A stretch of 64,000 nt of DNA from JASHPR01 sp963808705 (lineage in GTDB: Bacteria > Actinomycetota > Actinomycetes > Streptosporangiales > Streptosporangiaceae), in contig CAWEHB010000007.1 in the NCBI GenBank assembly GCA_963808705.1, positions 186,001 through 250,000 on the forward strand, written 5' to 3'. This document shows positions 1 to 9,982 of this stretch, in pieces. Numbering within the stretch: the first letter of the stretch is position 1; every line of letters starts with the position of its first letter. Position numbers and translations under genes: made by a program. A model generated the notes under the pieces. The model had not been told where the DNA came from and did no database searches. It saw only the letters and a list, made by a program, of their open reading frames with translations.

Positions 1-1
1 C

Positions 2-559
2 CGGATCCCGATCATCGTCGCGGCGCTCGGCCCGAAGAACGTGGAACTGGCCGCCGAGCTGGCCGAGGGGTGGCAGCCGATCTGGTACTTCCCCGAGAAG
101 GCGGCGGCGGTGTGGGGCGCGGCGCTGGCCGCGGGCCGGGCGAAGCGCGACCCGTCGCTCGGCCCGCTGGAGGTGGTGCCGGCCACCGCCGCGCTGGCGA
201 TCGGCGAGGACGTCACCGGGCTGCTGGAGCTCGGCCGCCCCGCGCAGGCGCTGTACATCGGCGGGATGGGCGCGAAGGGGCGCAACTTCTACAACAACCT
301 GGTGGCCAGGTACGGGTACGAGGCCGAGGCCGCGGCGATCCAGGACGCCTACCTGGACGGCCGCAAGGACGAGGCGGCCGCGCTGGTGCCCGCCTCGCTG
401 CTCGAGGGGACCTCGCTGATCGGGCCGCGCTCCTGGGTGGCCGAGCGGGTGGCCGCGTTCCGCGAGTCCGGCGTGACCACGCTCAACGTGGCGCCGCTGG
501 CCAACACGCACGCCGAGCGGGTGCGGCTGATCGAGCAGATCCGCGACATCGCCGCCTGA
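2..559 (+). CDS. LLM-class F420-dependent oxidoreductase, 3' part
   Basis: C-terminal part of a luciferase-like monooxygenase-fold, probably F420-dependent oxidoreductase. The reading frame is open from the first codon of the window, so the gene starts upstream and the GTG at 41 is internal. The visible start reads RIPIIVAALGPKNVELAAEL, the usual 'IP(I/V)YVAALGPKN' strand of this family, followed by the EGW segment. The tail, with RNFYNNLVARYGYE and then a segment with the GPR-VAERVAAFRESGVT pattern, is typical of the C-terminal half of the TIM barrel. About 185 residues are visible of a family length near 340. The substrate cannot be inferred. No operon link to the next gene is evident (79-bp gap). 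Confidence 0.85.
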   Translation, partial: RIPIIVAALGPKNVELAAELAEGWQPIWYFPEKAAAVWGAALAAGRAKRDPSLGPLEVVPATAALAIGEDVTGLLELGRPAQALYIGGMGAKGRNFYNNLVARYGYEAEAAAIQDAYLDGRKDEAAALVPASLLEGTSLIGPRSWVAERVAAFRESGVTTLNVAPLANTHAERVRLIEQIRDIAA

Positions 560-637
560 CGGCGGCCGGTCGGCCAGCGCCACGAGACGGCCAGGCTCCG
601 TGTGGGCTGACCGGGTCAGAGCCGTACAGTCGTGGTT

Positions 638-1726
638 ATGCCGCAGATACATGCCGCCCGCCGAGAGCGCGCGCAGGAGAAGATCGCCGCGCTGGACGCG
701 GACGCGGCGCTGATCACCAGCCCGGCCAACGTCCGCTATCTCACCGGCCTGGTCAGCTCCAACGCGGCGCTGCTGCTGCCCGCCGCCGGGCCGGGCGTGC
801 TGGCCACCGACTCCCGGTACGAGGAAGCGGCGCGGCGCGACTGCCCCGACCTGGAACTGGTCACCGAGCGCTTCATCGAGCCGGCCCTGGCCCGCCTGGC
901 CGCGGCCAGGGGCCTGGCGACCGTGGCGTTCGAGGCTCAGGAAATGACCGTGGAGCAGTACCAGGAGCTGGACTCGCTCGACGACGGGCCGGCGCTGGTG
1001 CCGTCCGGGCGAATCATCGAGGACCTGCGGATGGTCAAGGACGAGGGCGAGATCTCCCTGCTCACCCGGGCGTGCGCGATCACCGATGAGGCCTTCGCGG
1101 CGGTGCTGCCGAGCATCGGGCCGGGCCGGACCGAGCGCGAGCTCGCGATCCTGCTGGAGCGGGCGATGATCGATCATGGCGCCGAGGCGCTGGCCTTCGA
1201 CTCCATCGTGGCCAGCGGGCCGAACGGCGCCATCCCGCACCACGCGCCGGGCGACCGGCCGTTCGCCGTCGGCGACCTGATCACGATCGACTGCGGCGCC
1301 CGGTACGGCGGGTATCACGCAGACATGACCCGAACCCTGGCGCTCGGCGAGCCCGCCGCGTGGCAGCGCGACATCTACGAACTCGTGGCCACGGCGCAGC
1401 GGGCCGGCGTCGAGGCCGCTATGGTCGGCGCGGACGTCAGCGACGTGGACGCCGCCGCCCGGGACCTGATCGAGGCCGCGGGTCACGGTGGTCACTTCAG
1501 GCACGGGCTCGGCCACGGCATCGGGCTGGAGGTCCACGAGGCCCCGACCATCGGGTACTCCCGGACCGGTACACTCGTGGATCGGGTTCCCGTTACCGTC
1601 GAGCCCGGGATCTACCTGCCCGGCCGGGGCGGCGTCAGGATCGAGGACACCCTCGTGGTGCGCGATCACGCCGCGGGATCACGCCAGATGCTCACCACGA
1701 CCACCAGGGAACTTCTCGTTCTGTAG
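638..1726 (+). CDS. pepQ: Xaa-Pro peptidase, M24B family (PepQ/aminopeptidase P-like)
   Basis: Metallopeptidase of the pita-bread fold that cleaves X-Pro bonds in cytoplasmic peptides. The N-terminal creatinase-like domain covers about residues 1-125. The catalytic domain shows the five M24 metal ligands in order: Asp in TIDCGARYGGYHAD (about 217), Asp in HADMTRT (about 228), His in GLGHGIGLEVHE (about 292), Glu in VEPGIYLPG (about 322) and Glu in RIEDTL (about 335). ATG at 638 is preferred over the in-frame GTG at 632 because the homologous sequence starts there; no good Shine-Dalgarno is visible. It precedes efp and nusB, the order common in actinobacteria, 43 bp upstream of efp. Confidence 0.9.
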   Translation: MPQIHAARRERAQEKIAALDADAALITSPANVRYLTGLVSSNAALLLPAAGPGVLATDSRYEEAARRDCPDLELVTERFIEPALARLAAARGLATVAFEAQEMTVEQYQELDSLDDGPALVPSGRIIEDLRMVKDEGEISLLTRACAITDEAFAAVLPSIGPGRTERELAILLERAMIDHGAEALAFDSIVASGPNGAIPHHAPGDRPFAVGDLITIDCGARYGGYHADMTRTLALGEPAAWQRDIYELVATAQRAGVEAAMVGADVSDVDAAARDLIEAAGHGGHFRHGLGHGIGLEVHEAPTIGYSRTGTLVDRVPVTVEPGIYLPGRGGVRIEDTLVVRDHAAGSRQMLTTTTRELLVL

Positions 1727-1769
1727 CCGGAACGAGCCGTTCCCGCACGCACGCAGGAGACACGACGCA

Positions 1770-2327
1770 GTGGCCACCACGAACGACCTCAAGAACGGCA
1801 TGACGCTCAACATCGACGGCCAGCTCTGGAACGTCGTGGACTTCCAGCACGTCAAGCCCGGCAAGGGCGGCGCGTTCGTGCGCACCAAGCTGAAGAACGT
1901 GCTGTCGGGCAAGGTCGTCGACCGGACCTTCAACGCCGGGGTGCGCGTCGAGCAGGCCAGCGTGGACCGGCGGGAGATGCAGTACCTGTACCGCGAGGGC
2001 GACGACTTCGTCTTCATGGACACGCAAGACTATGACCAGCCGCACATTCCCGCGGCGACCGTCGGCACCGCGGCGAACTACCTGCTCGAAGAGCAGAACG
2101 TCGTGGTGGCCTTCAACGAGGGCGTCCCGCTGTACCTGGAGCTGCCCGCGGCCGTGGAGCTGACCGTCAGCCAGACCGACCCCGGCCTGCAGGGGGACAG
2201 GTCGACCGGCGGCACCAAGCCAGCCACGCTGGAGACCGGCGCGCAGATCCAGGTCCCGCTGTTCATCACCACCGGCGAGAAGATCAAGGTGGACACGCGC
2301 ACCGGCCAGTACCTCGGCCGGGCGTGA
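1770..2327 (+). CDS. efp: Translation elongation factor P
   Basis: EF-P, which enters the ribosomal E site and relieves stalling at polyproline stretches. The 185-residue protein has the three-domain EF-P layout: a KOW-like N-terminal domain beginning MATTNDLKNGMTLNIDG, a central OB domain, and a C-terminal OB domain ending in GEKIKVDTRTGQYLGRA. The tip loop reads KPGKGGAF with the functional Lys at position 32. No EF-P modifying enzyme (EpmA or EarP) is encoded nearby, consistent with the unmodified-lysine type described for actinobacteria. GTG 1770 is chosen because AGGAGA lies 9 bp upstream. Pro-rich proteins nearby (FtsI and FtsL tails, the FtsZ linker) are plausible clients. Confidence 0.96.
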   Translation: MATTNDLKNGMTLNIDGQLWNVVDFQHVKPGKGGAFVRTKLKNVLSGKVVDRTFNAGVRVEQASVDRREMQYLYREGDDFVFMDTQDYDQPHIPAATVGTAANYLLEEQNVVVAFNEGVPLYLELPAAVELTVSQTDPGLQGDRSTGGTKPATLETGAQIQVPLFITTGEKIKVDTRTGQYLGRA

Positions 2328-2363
2328 CGCCCGGCCCGAAGCGGCAGGCGCCCCGGGGCGGCC

Positions 2364-2810
2364 ATGCCCGCACGCACTAAGGCCCGGAAGCGGGCCCTCG
2401 ACATCCTGTTCGAGGCCGAGATCAGGGGCGAGCCCGTGCTCGACCTGCTCGCCGAGCGGTCGGCCGCCGGGAGCCAGCCCGCCGGGGGCACCCCGCCGGT
2501 CTCCGGTTACGCCGCGGAACTGGTCCAGGGCGTGCAGGCACACCGGGAGCGCATTGACGAGCTGCTGGCCCGGTACTCCCAGGGCTGGGCGCTGGACCGG
2601 ATGCCCGCGGTGGACCGGAACCTCCTGCGGATCGGGGCGTATGAGCTGCTGTGGGGCTCCGGCGTGCCGGACGGGGTCGTGATCAGCGAGGCGGTCCTGC
2701 TCGCCCGCGACCTGTCCACGGACGGATCGCCGGCTTTCGTCAACGGCCTGCTGGCCCGGCTGCTCGAGGTCAGGCCGGAACTGGAGCCGGAGCCGGCCCC
2801 CGATCAGTGA
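2364..2810 (+). CDS. nusB: Transcription antitermination protein NusB
   Basis: All-helical RNA-binding protein that pairs with NusE (S10) at boxA in rRNA antitermination. The 148-residue length is usual. The start MPARTKARKRALDILFEAE matches the NusB helix 1 pattern (R-KARKRAL-LFE), and the C-terminal half has the conserved LLRIGAYELLW and SPAFVNGLLARL segments. A low-complexity Ala/Gly insert follows residue 33. It sits 36 bp after efp and is probably cotranscribed with pepQ-efp. Confidence 0.95.
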   Translation: MPARTKARKRALDILFEAEIRGEPVLDLLAERSAAGSQPAGGTPPVSGYAAELVQGVQAHRERIDELLARYSQGWALDRMPAVDRNLLRIGAYELLWGSGVPDGVVISEAVLLARDLSTDGSPAFVNGLLARLLEVRPELEPEPAPDQ

Positions 2811-2888
2811 GGCCGGCCCCGGAGCGGTGCCGGCCGATGTCGGTGGCCGGCAGTACATTGGCTCCCGGAGCGGCATGAGGAGGCGCCG

Positions 2889-4124
2889 GTGGCGCACGGA
2901 CGTGCCGGGGGCGACTCCGGCGGGCTGACACCGGACGACACGGGCTGTCACATCCTGCACGTCGACATGGATGCGTTCTACGCCAGCGTGGAGATCAGGG
3001 ACCGGCCCGACCTGGCGGGCCGGCCGGTCATCGTGGGCGGCAGCAGCGGGCGCGGCGTGGTGCTGTCGGCAACCTACGAGGCGCGCGCCTTCGGGGTGCG
3101 CTCGGCGATGCCGATGGCGCGGGCGGCGCGGCTGTGCCCGCAGGCCGTGGTCCTCCCGCCCCGGCACGGCCTGTACTCCGCGGTGTCCCGGGAGGTCATG
3201 GCGGTGTTCCGGGCCATAACGCCGGAGGTGGAGCCGCTGGCGCTGGATGAGGCCTTCCTCGACGTTTCCGGCGCGCTGCGCCGGCTGCGGAGGCGGCCCG
3301 CGGAGATCGGGCAGCTGATCCGGGCGCAGATCAGCGAGCAGCAGGGCATCACCTGCTCGGTGGGGATCGCGACGAGCAAGTTCATCGCCAAGCTGGCGTC
3401 CGTGCCCTGCAAGCCGGATGGGCTGCTGGTGATCCCGGCCGATGGCGTCCTGGACTTCCTGCACCCGCTGCCCGTGGCGGCGCTATGGGGCGTAGGGCAG
3501 CAGACCGGCCAGGTGCTGGCGCGGCTCGGGCTGCGCACGGTCGCGGACATCGCGCAGACGCCGATCGCCAGCCTGGAACGGGAACTCGGCCGCGCGGCCG
3601 CCGCCCACCTGTCGGCCCTGGCCGACGGGCGGGACGAGCGCAGGGTGGTGCCCGGCGCCCGGGAGAAGAGCATCGGCGCCGAGGAGACCTTTCCCGCCGA
3701 TGTCGGCGATCCCGAGATGATCCGGCGCGAGCTGCTTCGGCTGTCCGGCCGGACCGCGCGCGGGCTGCGCGCCGCGGGCTGCTCGGCCCGGACGATCGTG
3801 GTGAAGTTGCGGCTGGCCAGCTTTAAGACCATCACGCGGTCGCGGACGCTGCCCGAGCCGACCGATGTGGCCCAGCAGATCTACCGAACGGCGTGTGAAC
3901 TCTACGAGGCGGGCGGGCTGGACGCCGGGGCACGGCTGCGGCTGGTCGGCGTGCGGGCGAACGGCCTGGTCCCGGCCTCAGCGGTGATGGTGCAGCTGGC
4001 GTTCGGGGACCGGCCGGCCTCGTGGCGCGAGGCCGAGCGGGCGGTGGACCGGATCACCGGGCGGTTCGGCGCCGACGCCGTGCGGCCGGCGATCCTGGTC
4101 GACGGCGACGGGACCCGGCCGTGA
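2889..4124 (+). CDS. dinB: DNA polymerase IV, Y family
   Basis: Error-prone translesion polymerase. Y-family motifs are intact: HVDMDAFYASVE (first metal Asp, about residue 29), the SATYEARAFGVRSAMPM finger segment, LALDEAFLDVSG (catalytic Asp-Glu pair, about 118-119), and CSVGIATSKFIAKLASVPCKPDG with the helix-hairpin-helix region after it. The 411-residue length fits the family with a short extra N-terminal leader of about 20 residues before the HVDMD strand. GTG 2889 is preceded by a purine-rich GAGGAGG. No obvious C-terminal beta-clamp-binding pentapeptide was identified with confidence. Upstream is nusB, downstream a DUF3040 gene. Confidence 0.95.
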   Translation: MAHGRAGGDSGGLTPDDTGCHILHVDMDAFYASVEIRDRPDLAGRPVIVGGSSGRGVVLSATYEARAFGVRSAMPMARAARLCPQAVVLPPRHGLYSAVSREVMAVFRAITPEVEPLALDEAFLDVSGALRRLRRRPAEIGQLIRAQISEQQGITCSVGIATSKFIAKLASVPCKPDGLLVIPADGVLDFLHPLPVAALWGVGQQTGQVLARLGLRTVADIAQTPIASLERELGRAAAAHLSALADGRDERRVVPGAREKSIGAEETFPADVGDPEMIRRELLRLSGRTARGLRAAGCSARTIVVKLRLASFKTITRSRTLPEPTDVAQQIYRTACELYEAGGLDAGARLRLVGVRANGLVPASAVMVQLAFGDRPASWREAERAVDRITGRFGADAVRPAILVDGDGTRP

Positions 4125-4321
4125 TCCCGGCACATCGGGCTTTCGGGCGATATGCCGGCGAGATCCGGCGGCGGCCGGATGATCGGCGAGCGCTGGTTCA
4201 GTCCCGAGACCGGCGTACCCTTCCGCAGGACGCGCCGGCGCTCGTATTCTGGTGGGAAGCCAGGCCGTAGGGAGAAGCTCACCGAGCCACGACCCCGCGT
4301 GCAAGTTTTATGGGAGGCACC

Positions 4322-4714
4322 GTGCCGCTCTCGGAGCACGAGCAGCGCCAGCTCGAGCAGATTGAGCAGGCGCTCTACACCGATTATCCGCGGTTCGCCA
4401 ACGCCGTCCGCGCGAGCGATCCGCGCGTGCACTATAAGCGCCGGGTCATCGAGGCCGCGTTGGGGTTCCTGCTCGGCGTCGGGATGCTGGTGGCCGGAGT
4501 GGTGACCAAGTACATCTGGATCGGCGTGGCTGGCTTCGTGGTCATGCTCGCGTGCAGCATGTGGGCGCTGACCAGCTACCGGCACATGACCGGCGCCGCC
4601 ACCGGGCGGGGCGGCCCCAAGCCGAAGGACCGGCAGGCGGGCCACGCGTCAGGCACGGGGATGATGGAGCGGCTCGAGGAGCGCTGGCGCCGGCGGCAGG
4701 AGCGGGACCGCTGA
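4322..4714 (+). CDS. DUF3040 small membrane protein
   Basis: Small inner-membrane protein of the actinobacterial DUF3040 family; function unknown. It starts with the family signature PLSEHEQRQLEQIEQALY, a short amphipathic N-terminal helix. Two adjacent membrane segments lie at about residues 44-64 and 68-86, followed by a charged Arg-rich tail (ERLEERWRRRQERDR). GTG 4322 is chosen over the ATG at 4310 because GGGAGG falls at 4312-4317, just upstream of the GTG, and the family sequence begins at PLSEHE. It lies between dinB and the convergent transglutaminase operon. Confidence 0.9.
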   Translation: MPLSEHEQRQLEQIEQALYTDYPRFANAVRASDPRVHYKRRVIEAALGFLLGVGMLVAGVVTKYIWIGVAGFVVMLACSMWALTSYRHMTGAATGRGGPKPKDRQAGHASGTGMMERLEERWRRRQERDR

Positions 4715-4774
4715 TTCCCGGTCGCCCGGGCTGGCCGTAAGGCTCTGGTTATTCCTGCGGCCGGACCGCGACGG

Positions 4775-7363
4775 CTATTCCTGCGGCCGGACCGCGTCGC
4801 CGAGACCTGCGCCGCCGGATAGCTCCACGCCCCGAGGCTCCCGGCCGCGGAGCCGCAGCCCGGCGGCATCCATCCAGCCGAACACGTCCAGGGCGTGCTG
4901 CAGCGCGGGCCGGATCGGGGTGAGCATCGACGCAGGCAGCAGCCGCGCGCGCCAGCGCTCCGCCCGGCCCGCCTGGCCCGCCAGCGCCCGCCGGACCACG
5001 GCGCAGTCCGCGCGCAGCGTCGGCGAGGAGAGCGACGACGTGGCGTAGCGCGCCCGCTCCTCGGCGCTGACGATCCGGGCCAGGGCCTCGCGAGCTGGCT
5101 GGTTCAGCGACACCGTGGCGGCCACCCGGGCGGCGACCGCGCGGGGGGATTCGCTGGGCCGGCAGGCCAGGCCGTAGTCGGCCAGGTCATCACGGACCTC
5201 GCGCCACACCGCGTGCGCCAGCTTGGCGTCCCCCGCCGTCTGCAGCCTGCGGCGGCGGATCAGCGACCTGGCTATCGGCGGCGCGATGGCCGCGGCCGCG
5301 ATGACGAGCGCGATGATCAGCAGGATCCAGAGGGCGATGCCGCGGTCCGAGGCGGCCGACGCCGCGGAGCCGCCGCCGCTGCCCCCCAGCTCGTGGAGGT
5401 GAGCAGCGTTCTGGCCGCCGGCCCCGGGCCCGAGCTTGGAGCGGGGGACCTGGCCGGCCGGCGAGGTGGTCGGGCCGGTGCCGGCCCCCGGCGACCCGGC
5501 GTACTGGGGCACGGTGGCCGTCCCCTGGCCGTCGGCACCGCCGGGGGTCGGCTCGAAGCGGATCCAGCCCAGGCCGGAGAAGTACAGTTCGGGCCAGGCG
5601 TGAGCGTCGGCGGTGGTGACCTTCCAGGTTCCCTTGTCTCCCTTGCCCTCGCTGGTGCCTGCCGTGTAGCCGATGGCGATCCGGGACGGGATGCCGACCA
5701 GGCGGGCGAGCCCGGCCATGGCAAAAGCGAACTGCTGGCAGTAGCCGCTCTTGGCGTAGAACAGGAAGTCGGCCAGGCCGGTGATGCCGCCGGGCAGGGT
5801 CACGCTCGTGCTGTAGCTGAACTTCCCGGACAGGAAGTAGCGCTGCAGAGCCAGCGCCTTCTCGTACTTGGTGCGGGCATGGTCGGTGATCTGCTTCGCG
5901 AGCCTGGCCAGCTCGCCGTTCTGGCCCGCCGGGAAGGTCAGGTAGCCGTTCTCGATGTCCGCCGGGTAGGCCGCGCTGTCATCCTCATCGGCGCTGTCCG
6001 GGACGGCTTCCTGGCTGGTCACTACGTAGGACAGGTCGGAGAGCTGCGGCTGGGTGGAATACACCATCAGCGTCGCGTCGTCTTCCACCCAGCCTCCCGG
6101 GACCTGCACCGTTTCCGGCGCGTAGGGCAGCGGAAGGAAGCCCAGCTTGGCGTCATACCCCGAGTTTCCCTGGCTGAGCGTGATCTTGGTGGTCGTCGTG
6201 GTCTGCGGCGTGCTGGCGGTGACCCCCTGGGCCGGCCGGAGCCGGCCGCTGCTCACCGGGATGTCCGGGCCCGGCGGCACCAGCTTCCAGTTCTGGCTGT
6301 AGGCGTCGTAGTCCAGCACGTAAACCTGCAGGTACTGCTCACTCGGGTCCTGCGCGGTCGTGGTGTAGGTCAACACGGTGCGTTTCGTGCTGCTCAGCAG
6401 CTGATTCTGCATCTGGACCAGCGGGTTGGGCGGCGCGATCAGCGGCCCGCCCGGCCCGGCGACGGTGGCCTCGGTCTGGAACAGGTCGTGCACGCTGATC
6501 CCGGGAACCAGCAGCGGGAAGGCGAGCGCGATGCAGGCCGCGGTCAGGCCGATGCGGCGGCCCGCCGCCGCCAGCGCCCTGGTGTCGGGCGCCTCGGCCG
6601 CCGTCTCGCCCGTTTCGGCCGGGCCCTGCCAGACAGTCACCAGCCTGCCCCAGATGCGGAGCCGCTCCCGCCCGTCCGCCGCGAGCAGCGCCAGATAGCC
6701 GATCATGGCCAGGCAGAACACCACGGTGGCGCCGACGCCGCCCTGCCGGGCCGCAGTAGTGATCCGGACGCAGTACAGCGCGAGCAGCGGCAGGCCCGCG
6801 ATCGCCGGGCGGCGCAGCCGGACCGCGAGCAAGTCGGTGGCCGCCGCCATCAGGCCGATGCCCGCCGCGGCCAGCAGGATGACTCCCGGGCTGCTGGGCA
6901 CCGGGGGCTCGTAGATCCGCTCGGCCATGCCCTGGTTGACCAGGGACGACAGGTACGAGAGCGAGGCCTTGGTCGGCACGAGGCCCGCGACCGACAGCCG
7001 GGAGGCGAACAGGGCATTCAGGTAGATCAGCAGCGCGGCCAGGTAGATGACCACGCAGGCGAGCGCCTGCAGGAAGCGCAGCCGCGGGCGGCTCGCCGCG
7101 GTGACGGCGACGATGGCCGCGCCGGCCACCTTCAGCCCCCAGTACGGGCTGGCGAGCAGCGGGTACACGGCGATCAGCGCGAGCACCGAGCCCGCCACGG
7201 CCGCGTGCAGGGTCGGCAGCCTGGTGACGATCCCCGCGGCGGCCACGACGATGACGGCGCCCGCCCCGGCCCAGAACCACCCCGCGGTCTGGATCAGCGG
7301 GTACACCGACACCGAGGCCAGGATCACGGCCACGGCCGCGGTCACGGTGAGCCGGAGGTTCAT
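4775..7363 (-). CDS. TgpA-type membrane transglutaminase-like protein
   Basis: Large polytopic membrane protein with an extracytoplasmic transglutaminase-like domain, 862 residues. The order is an N-terminal DUF3488 bundle of several membrane helices (about residues 1-255), an extracellular domain, a transglutaminase core (about 500-610), a Gly/Ser/Pro-rich linker, one more membrane helix (about 685-705), and a cytoplasmic DUF4129-like C-terminus. The core has Cys in GYCQQFAFAMAGLAR (about 542) and His in TADAHAWPE (about 588). The start ATG overlaps the stop of the DUF58 gene by 4 bp (ATGA), so the two are translationally coupled. moxR-DUF58-tgpA operons are common; a role in envelope or wall protein processing is inferred, the substrate unknown. 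Confidence 0.93.
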   Translation of the reverse strand: MNLRLTVTAAVAVILASVSVYPLIQTAGWFWAGAGAVIVVAAAGIVTRLPTLHAAVAGSVLALIAVYPLLASPYWGLKVAGAAIVAVTAASRPRLRFLQALACVVIYLAALLIYLNALFASRLSVAGLVPTKASLSYLSSLVNQGMAERIYEPPVPSSPGVILLAAAGIGLMAAATDLLAVRLRRPAIAGLPLLALYCVRITTAARQGGVGATVVFCLAMIGYLALLAADGRERLRIWGRLVTVWQGPAETGETAAEAPDTRALAAAGRRIGLTAACIALAFPLLVPGISVHDLFQTEATVAGPGGPLIAPPNPLVQMQNQLLSSTKRTVLTYTTTAQDPSEQYLQVYVLDYDAYSQNWKLVPPGPDIPVSSGRLRPAQGVTASTPQTTTTTKITLSQGNSGYDAKLGFLPLPYAPETVQVPGGWVEDDATLMVYSTQPQLSDLSYVVTSQEAVPDSADEDDSAAYPADIENGYLTFPAGQNGELARLAKQITDHARTKYEKALALQRYFLSGKFSYSTSVTLPGGITGLADFLFYAKSGYCQQFAFAMAGLARLVGIPSRIAIGYTAGTSEGKGDKGTWKVTTADAHAWPELYFSGLGWIRFEPTPGGADGQGTATVPQYAGSPGAGTGPTTSPAGQVPRSKLGPGAGGQNAAHLHELGGSGGGSAASAASDRGIALWILLIIALVIAAAAIAPPIARSLIRRRRLQTAGDAKLAHAVWREVRDDLADYGLACRPSESPRAVAARVAATVSLNQPAREALARIVSAEERARYATSSLSSPTLRADCAVVRRALAGQAGRAERWRARLLPASMLTPIRPALQHALDVFGWMDAAGLRLRGREPRGVELSGGAGLGDAVRPQE

Positions 7364-8661
7364 AGCGCGGCCCCCCGCAGCGGGACGGCCGGGGACATGC
7401 CCAGCTGCTGCCACGCCACGGCCAGCGGCGTGTTCACGTCGAGGCAGGCCACCCGCCAGCCCGCGGCCCGCAGGATCGCCGCGGCCTGGTCGGTCTCGCC
7501 CAGGCCGGGCCCGCCGGGCGGGCGGACCGGGCCGGCGGCGGCCGCGCCGCCGGCCGCGGCCCGCTGATCCGGTCCCGGGCCGCTCCAGGTGGAGACGGCC
7601 AGCAGCAGGGCGATCGCGGGGCCGCGGCGGCTCGCGGCGAGCTGCCGGGCCGCGCCCGCGGAAAGCCGCCCGGTCACCGCGATGATGAGGCCGCTCGCGC
7701 CGCGGAGCGCGGCCAGGCCGGGGCTGAGCTCGGCGCCCCGGGACGGCTTGATCACGGCGAGCGAGTTGAGCAGCACGTCCTCGAAGATGCCGGGAGCGCT
7801 GAGCGCCCCGGTGTCCGTGATCAGCTGGCCGTCCAGGCCCTCGCGGGCGAGGTGCACGCCGACGGACGCGGCGGCGCTGACCGCGAACTCGAACGACGAC
7901 GTCGCCCCGCTGCCCGCGTGAGCGCCGCGCCGGGTGTCGAGCAGCAGCAGCACCTGGTTCCGCCAGTGCTGCTCCTCCCGCCGCACCATGAGCTCGCCGT
8001 ACCGCGCGGTCGAGCGCCAGTGCACCCGGCGCAGCTCATCGCCGTCCCGGTAGGCGCGCGGCACCACGTCGTCCTCTCCCGCGGCGGCCGCGGAGCGGGC
8101 CCGGCGGTCCCCGTCGCCCAGCCAGCTGCCGGTGACCACGGCCCGCGGGAGCGGAACGACCCGCGGGGTGACCACGAACGTGGTGCGGGAGGAGAAGGAC
8201 CGGCCGAGCTCGACCAGGCCGAACGCGTCCGCGATCCGGATCTCCAGCGGGCCGACCACGAACTTGCCCCGGAGGTCTGAGCGCAGCGGGTAGCTCAGCT
8301 CGCGTGACCCGCCGCGCTCGATCCCGTTCAGGACGTACCTGGGCCGCGTGCCCAGCGCGTAGGGAATCGAGTCCTCGGCCAGCAGCAGCCCGGTCGGCAG
8401 CCGCGAGACATTCTCCAGGTGCACCCGCACCAGGGCGCTCTGCCCGGCCGCGACCCGGGGCGGGCTGATGTTGCGGACGCAGCTGAGCCGGTAGCGGGCG
8501 CGGCCAGCGGCCAGGGCGGAGAACAGGGGCAGCACGAGCAGGAAGATCCCGACGCTGACCAGGTCGCGCTCACCGAGGAAGAGCCCGGCCAGGGCCGCGG
8601 CGGCTCCCGCGGCGAGGAACGAGGTGCCGCGCGTCGTGAAGGCCGCGAGCCACGACCGCAT
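7360..8661 (-). CDS. DUF58 domain-containing membrane protein
   Basis: Partner of MoxR ATPases and TgpA-type transglutaminases. Two hydrophobic segments lie at about residues 14-30 and 34-52. A beta-rich region follows, then the DUF58/vWA-like core with the signature RAYRDGDELRRVHWRSTAR followed by GELMVRREEQ. The vWA metal site (LLLLDTRRG) is present in a reduced form. The end overlaps the tgpA start by 4 bp; moxR lies 50 bp upstream. No catalytic function is assigned to the family; a chaperone or adaptor role with the MoxR AAA+ ATPase is inferred. Confidence 0.92.
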   Translation of the reverse strand: MRSWLAAFTTRGTSFLAAGAAAALAGLFLGERDLVSVGIFLLVLPLFSALAAGRARYRLSCVRNISPPRVAAGQSALVRVHLENVSRLPTGLLLAEDSIPYALGTRPRYVLNGIERGGSRELSYPLRSDLRGKFVVGPLEIRIADAFGLVELGRSFSSRTTFVVTPRVVPLPRAVVTGSWLGDGDRRARSAAAAGEDDVVPRAYRDGDELRRVHWRSTARYGELMVRREEQHWRNQVLLLLDTRRGAHAGSGATSSFEFAVSAAASVGVHLAREGLDGQLITDTGALSAPGIFEDVLLNSLAVIKPSRGAELSPGLAALRGASGLIIAVTGRLSAGAARQLAASRRGPAIALLLAVSTWSGPGPDQRAAAGGAAAAGPVRPPGGPGLGETDQAAAILRAAGWRVACLDVNTPLAVAWQQLGMSPAVPLRGAAL

Positions 8662-8711
8662 GTCGGCCCTCCTTCCGCAGTGCCGTAACCAAATCTACGG
8701 CCCGCGGACGC

Positions 8712-9704
<993 letters not shown>

Positions 9705-9817
9705 GCTCGGCGCGATTCTCGGGCTGCCCCGGCCGGCCGGAACCCGTGAGCTGTTGTCATGGCCGTGCGTTCAGACAGTACGTCGTGCGACGGTGCGCAC
9801 GCGACTCGTGGCCCCTG

Positions 9818-9833
9818 CTCCACTTCACTCCAC
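9818..9833 (-). promoter_or_regulatory. Two MraZ-like GTGGAG boxes facing moxR
   Basis: On the minus strand GTGGAG occurs at 9833-9828 and again at 9823-9818, exactly 10 bp apart. This is the same hexamer and spacing as the mraZ operator but in the opposite orientation. A -10-like TACTGT lies downstream on the minus strand at 9780-9775, without a clear -35. If MraZ binds here it could affect the moxR operon. Only two boxes are exact, so the call is tentative. Confidence 0.4.
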
Positions 9834-9888
9834 CGCTGTGACCTCGGATTCCGGGGGAGATACGGCCCCTGTATGGGCTTGCTCGCCG

Positions 9889-9916
9889 TTGACGGTGGGG
9901 AATTGTGGAGTACAGT
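9889..9916 (+). promoter_or_regulatory. mraZ promoter (-35/-10)
   Basis: TTGACG at 9889-9894 and TACAGT at 9911-9916 are separated by 16 bp, a good match to housekeeping actinobacterial promoters. Transcription would start near 9923, about 60 bp before the mraZ GTG. The MraZ boxes lie between and over these hexamers. Confidence 0.65.
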
Positions 9917-9930
9917 GGAGGACCGTGGGG
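9895..9930 (+). promoter_or_regulatory. MraZ operator, four direct repeats
   Basis: Four hexamers GTGGGG, GTGGAG, GTGGAG and GTGGGG start at 9895, 9905, 9915 and 9925, each exactly 10 bp after the last, one helical turn. MraZ is known to bind short direct repeats with 10-bp periodicity upstream of its own gene and to repress the dcw operon. Two boxes lie between -35 and -10, one overlaps the -10 and one covers the probable start site, which fits autorepression by blocking RNA polymerase. Confidence 0.8.
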
Positions 9931-9982
9931 CTGAAAGGGTCCCTAAGGCGGGTCGGGTGGGGGACCGGGGAGGTGAGCGCTG

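Noticed and set aside
4895..7567. 890-residue open frame on the plus strand opposite the transglutaminase gene
   Set aside because: Arg/Gly/Pro-rich with no family resemblance; it is the GC-driven antisense shadow of a clear membrane protein gene.
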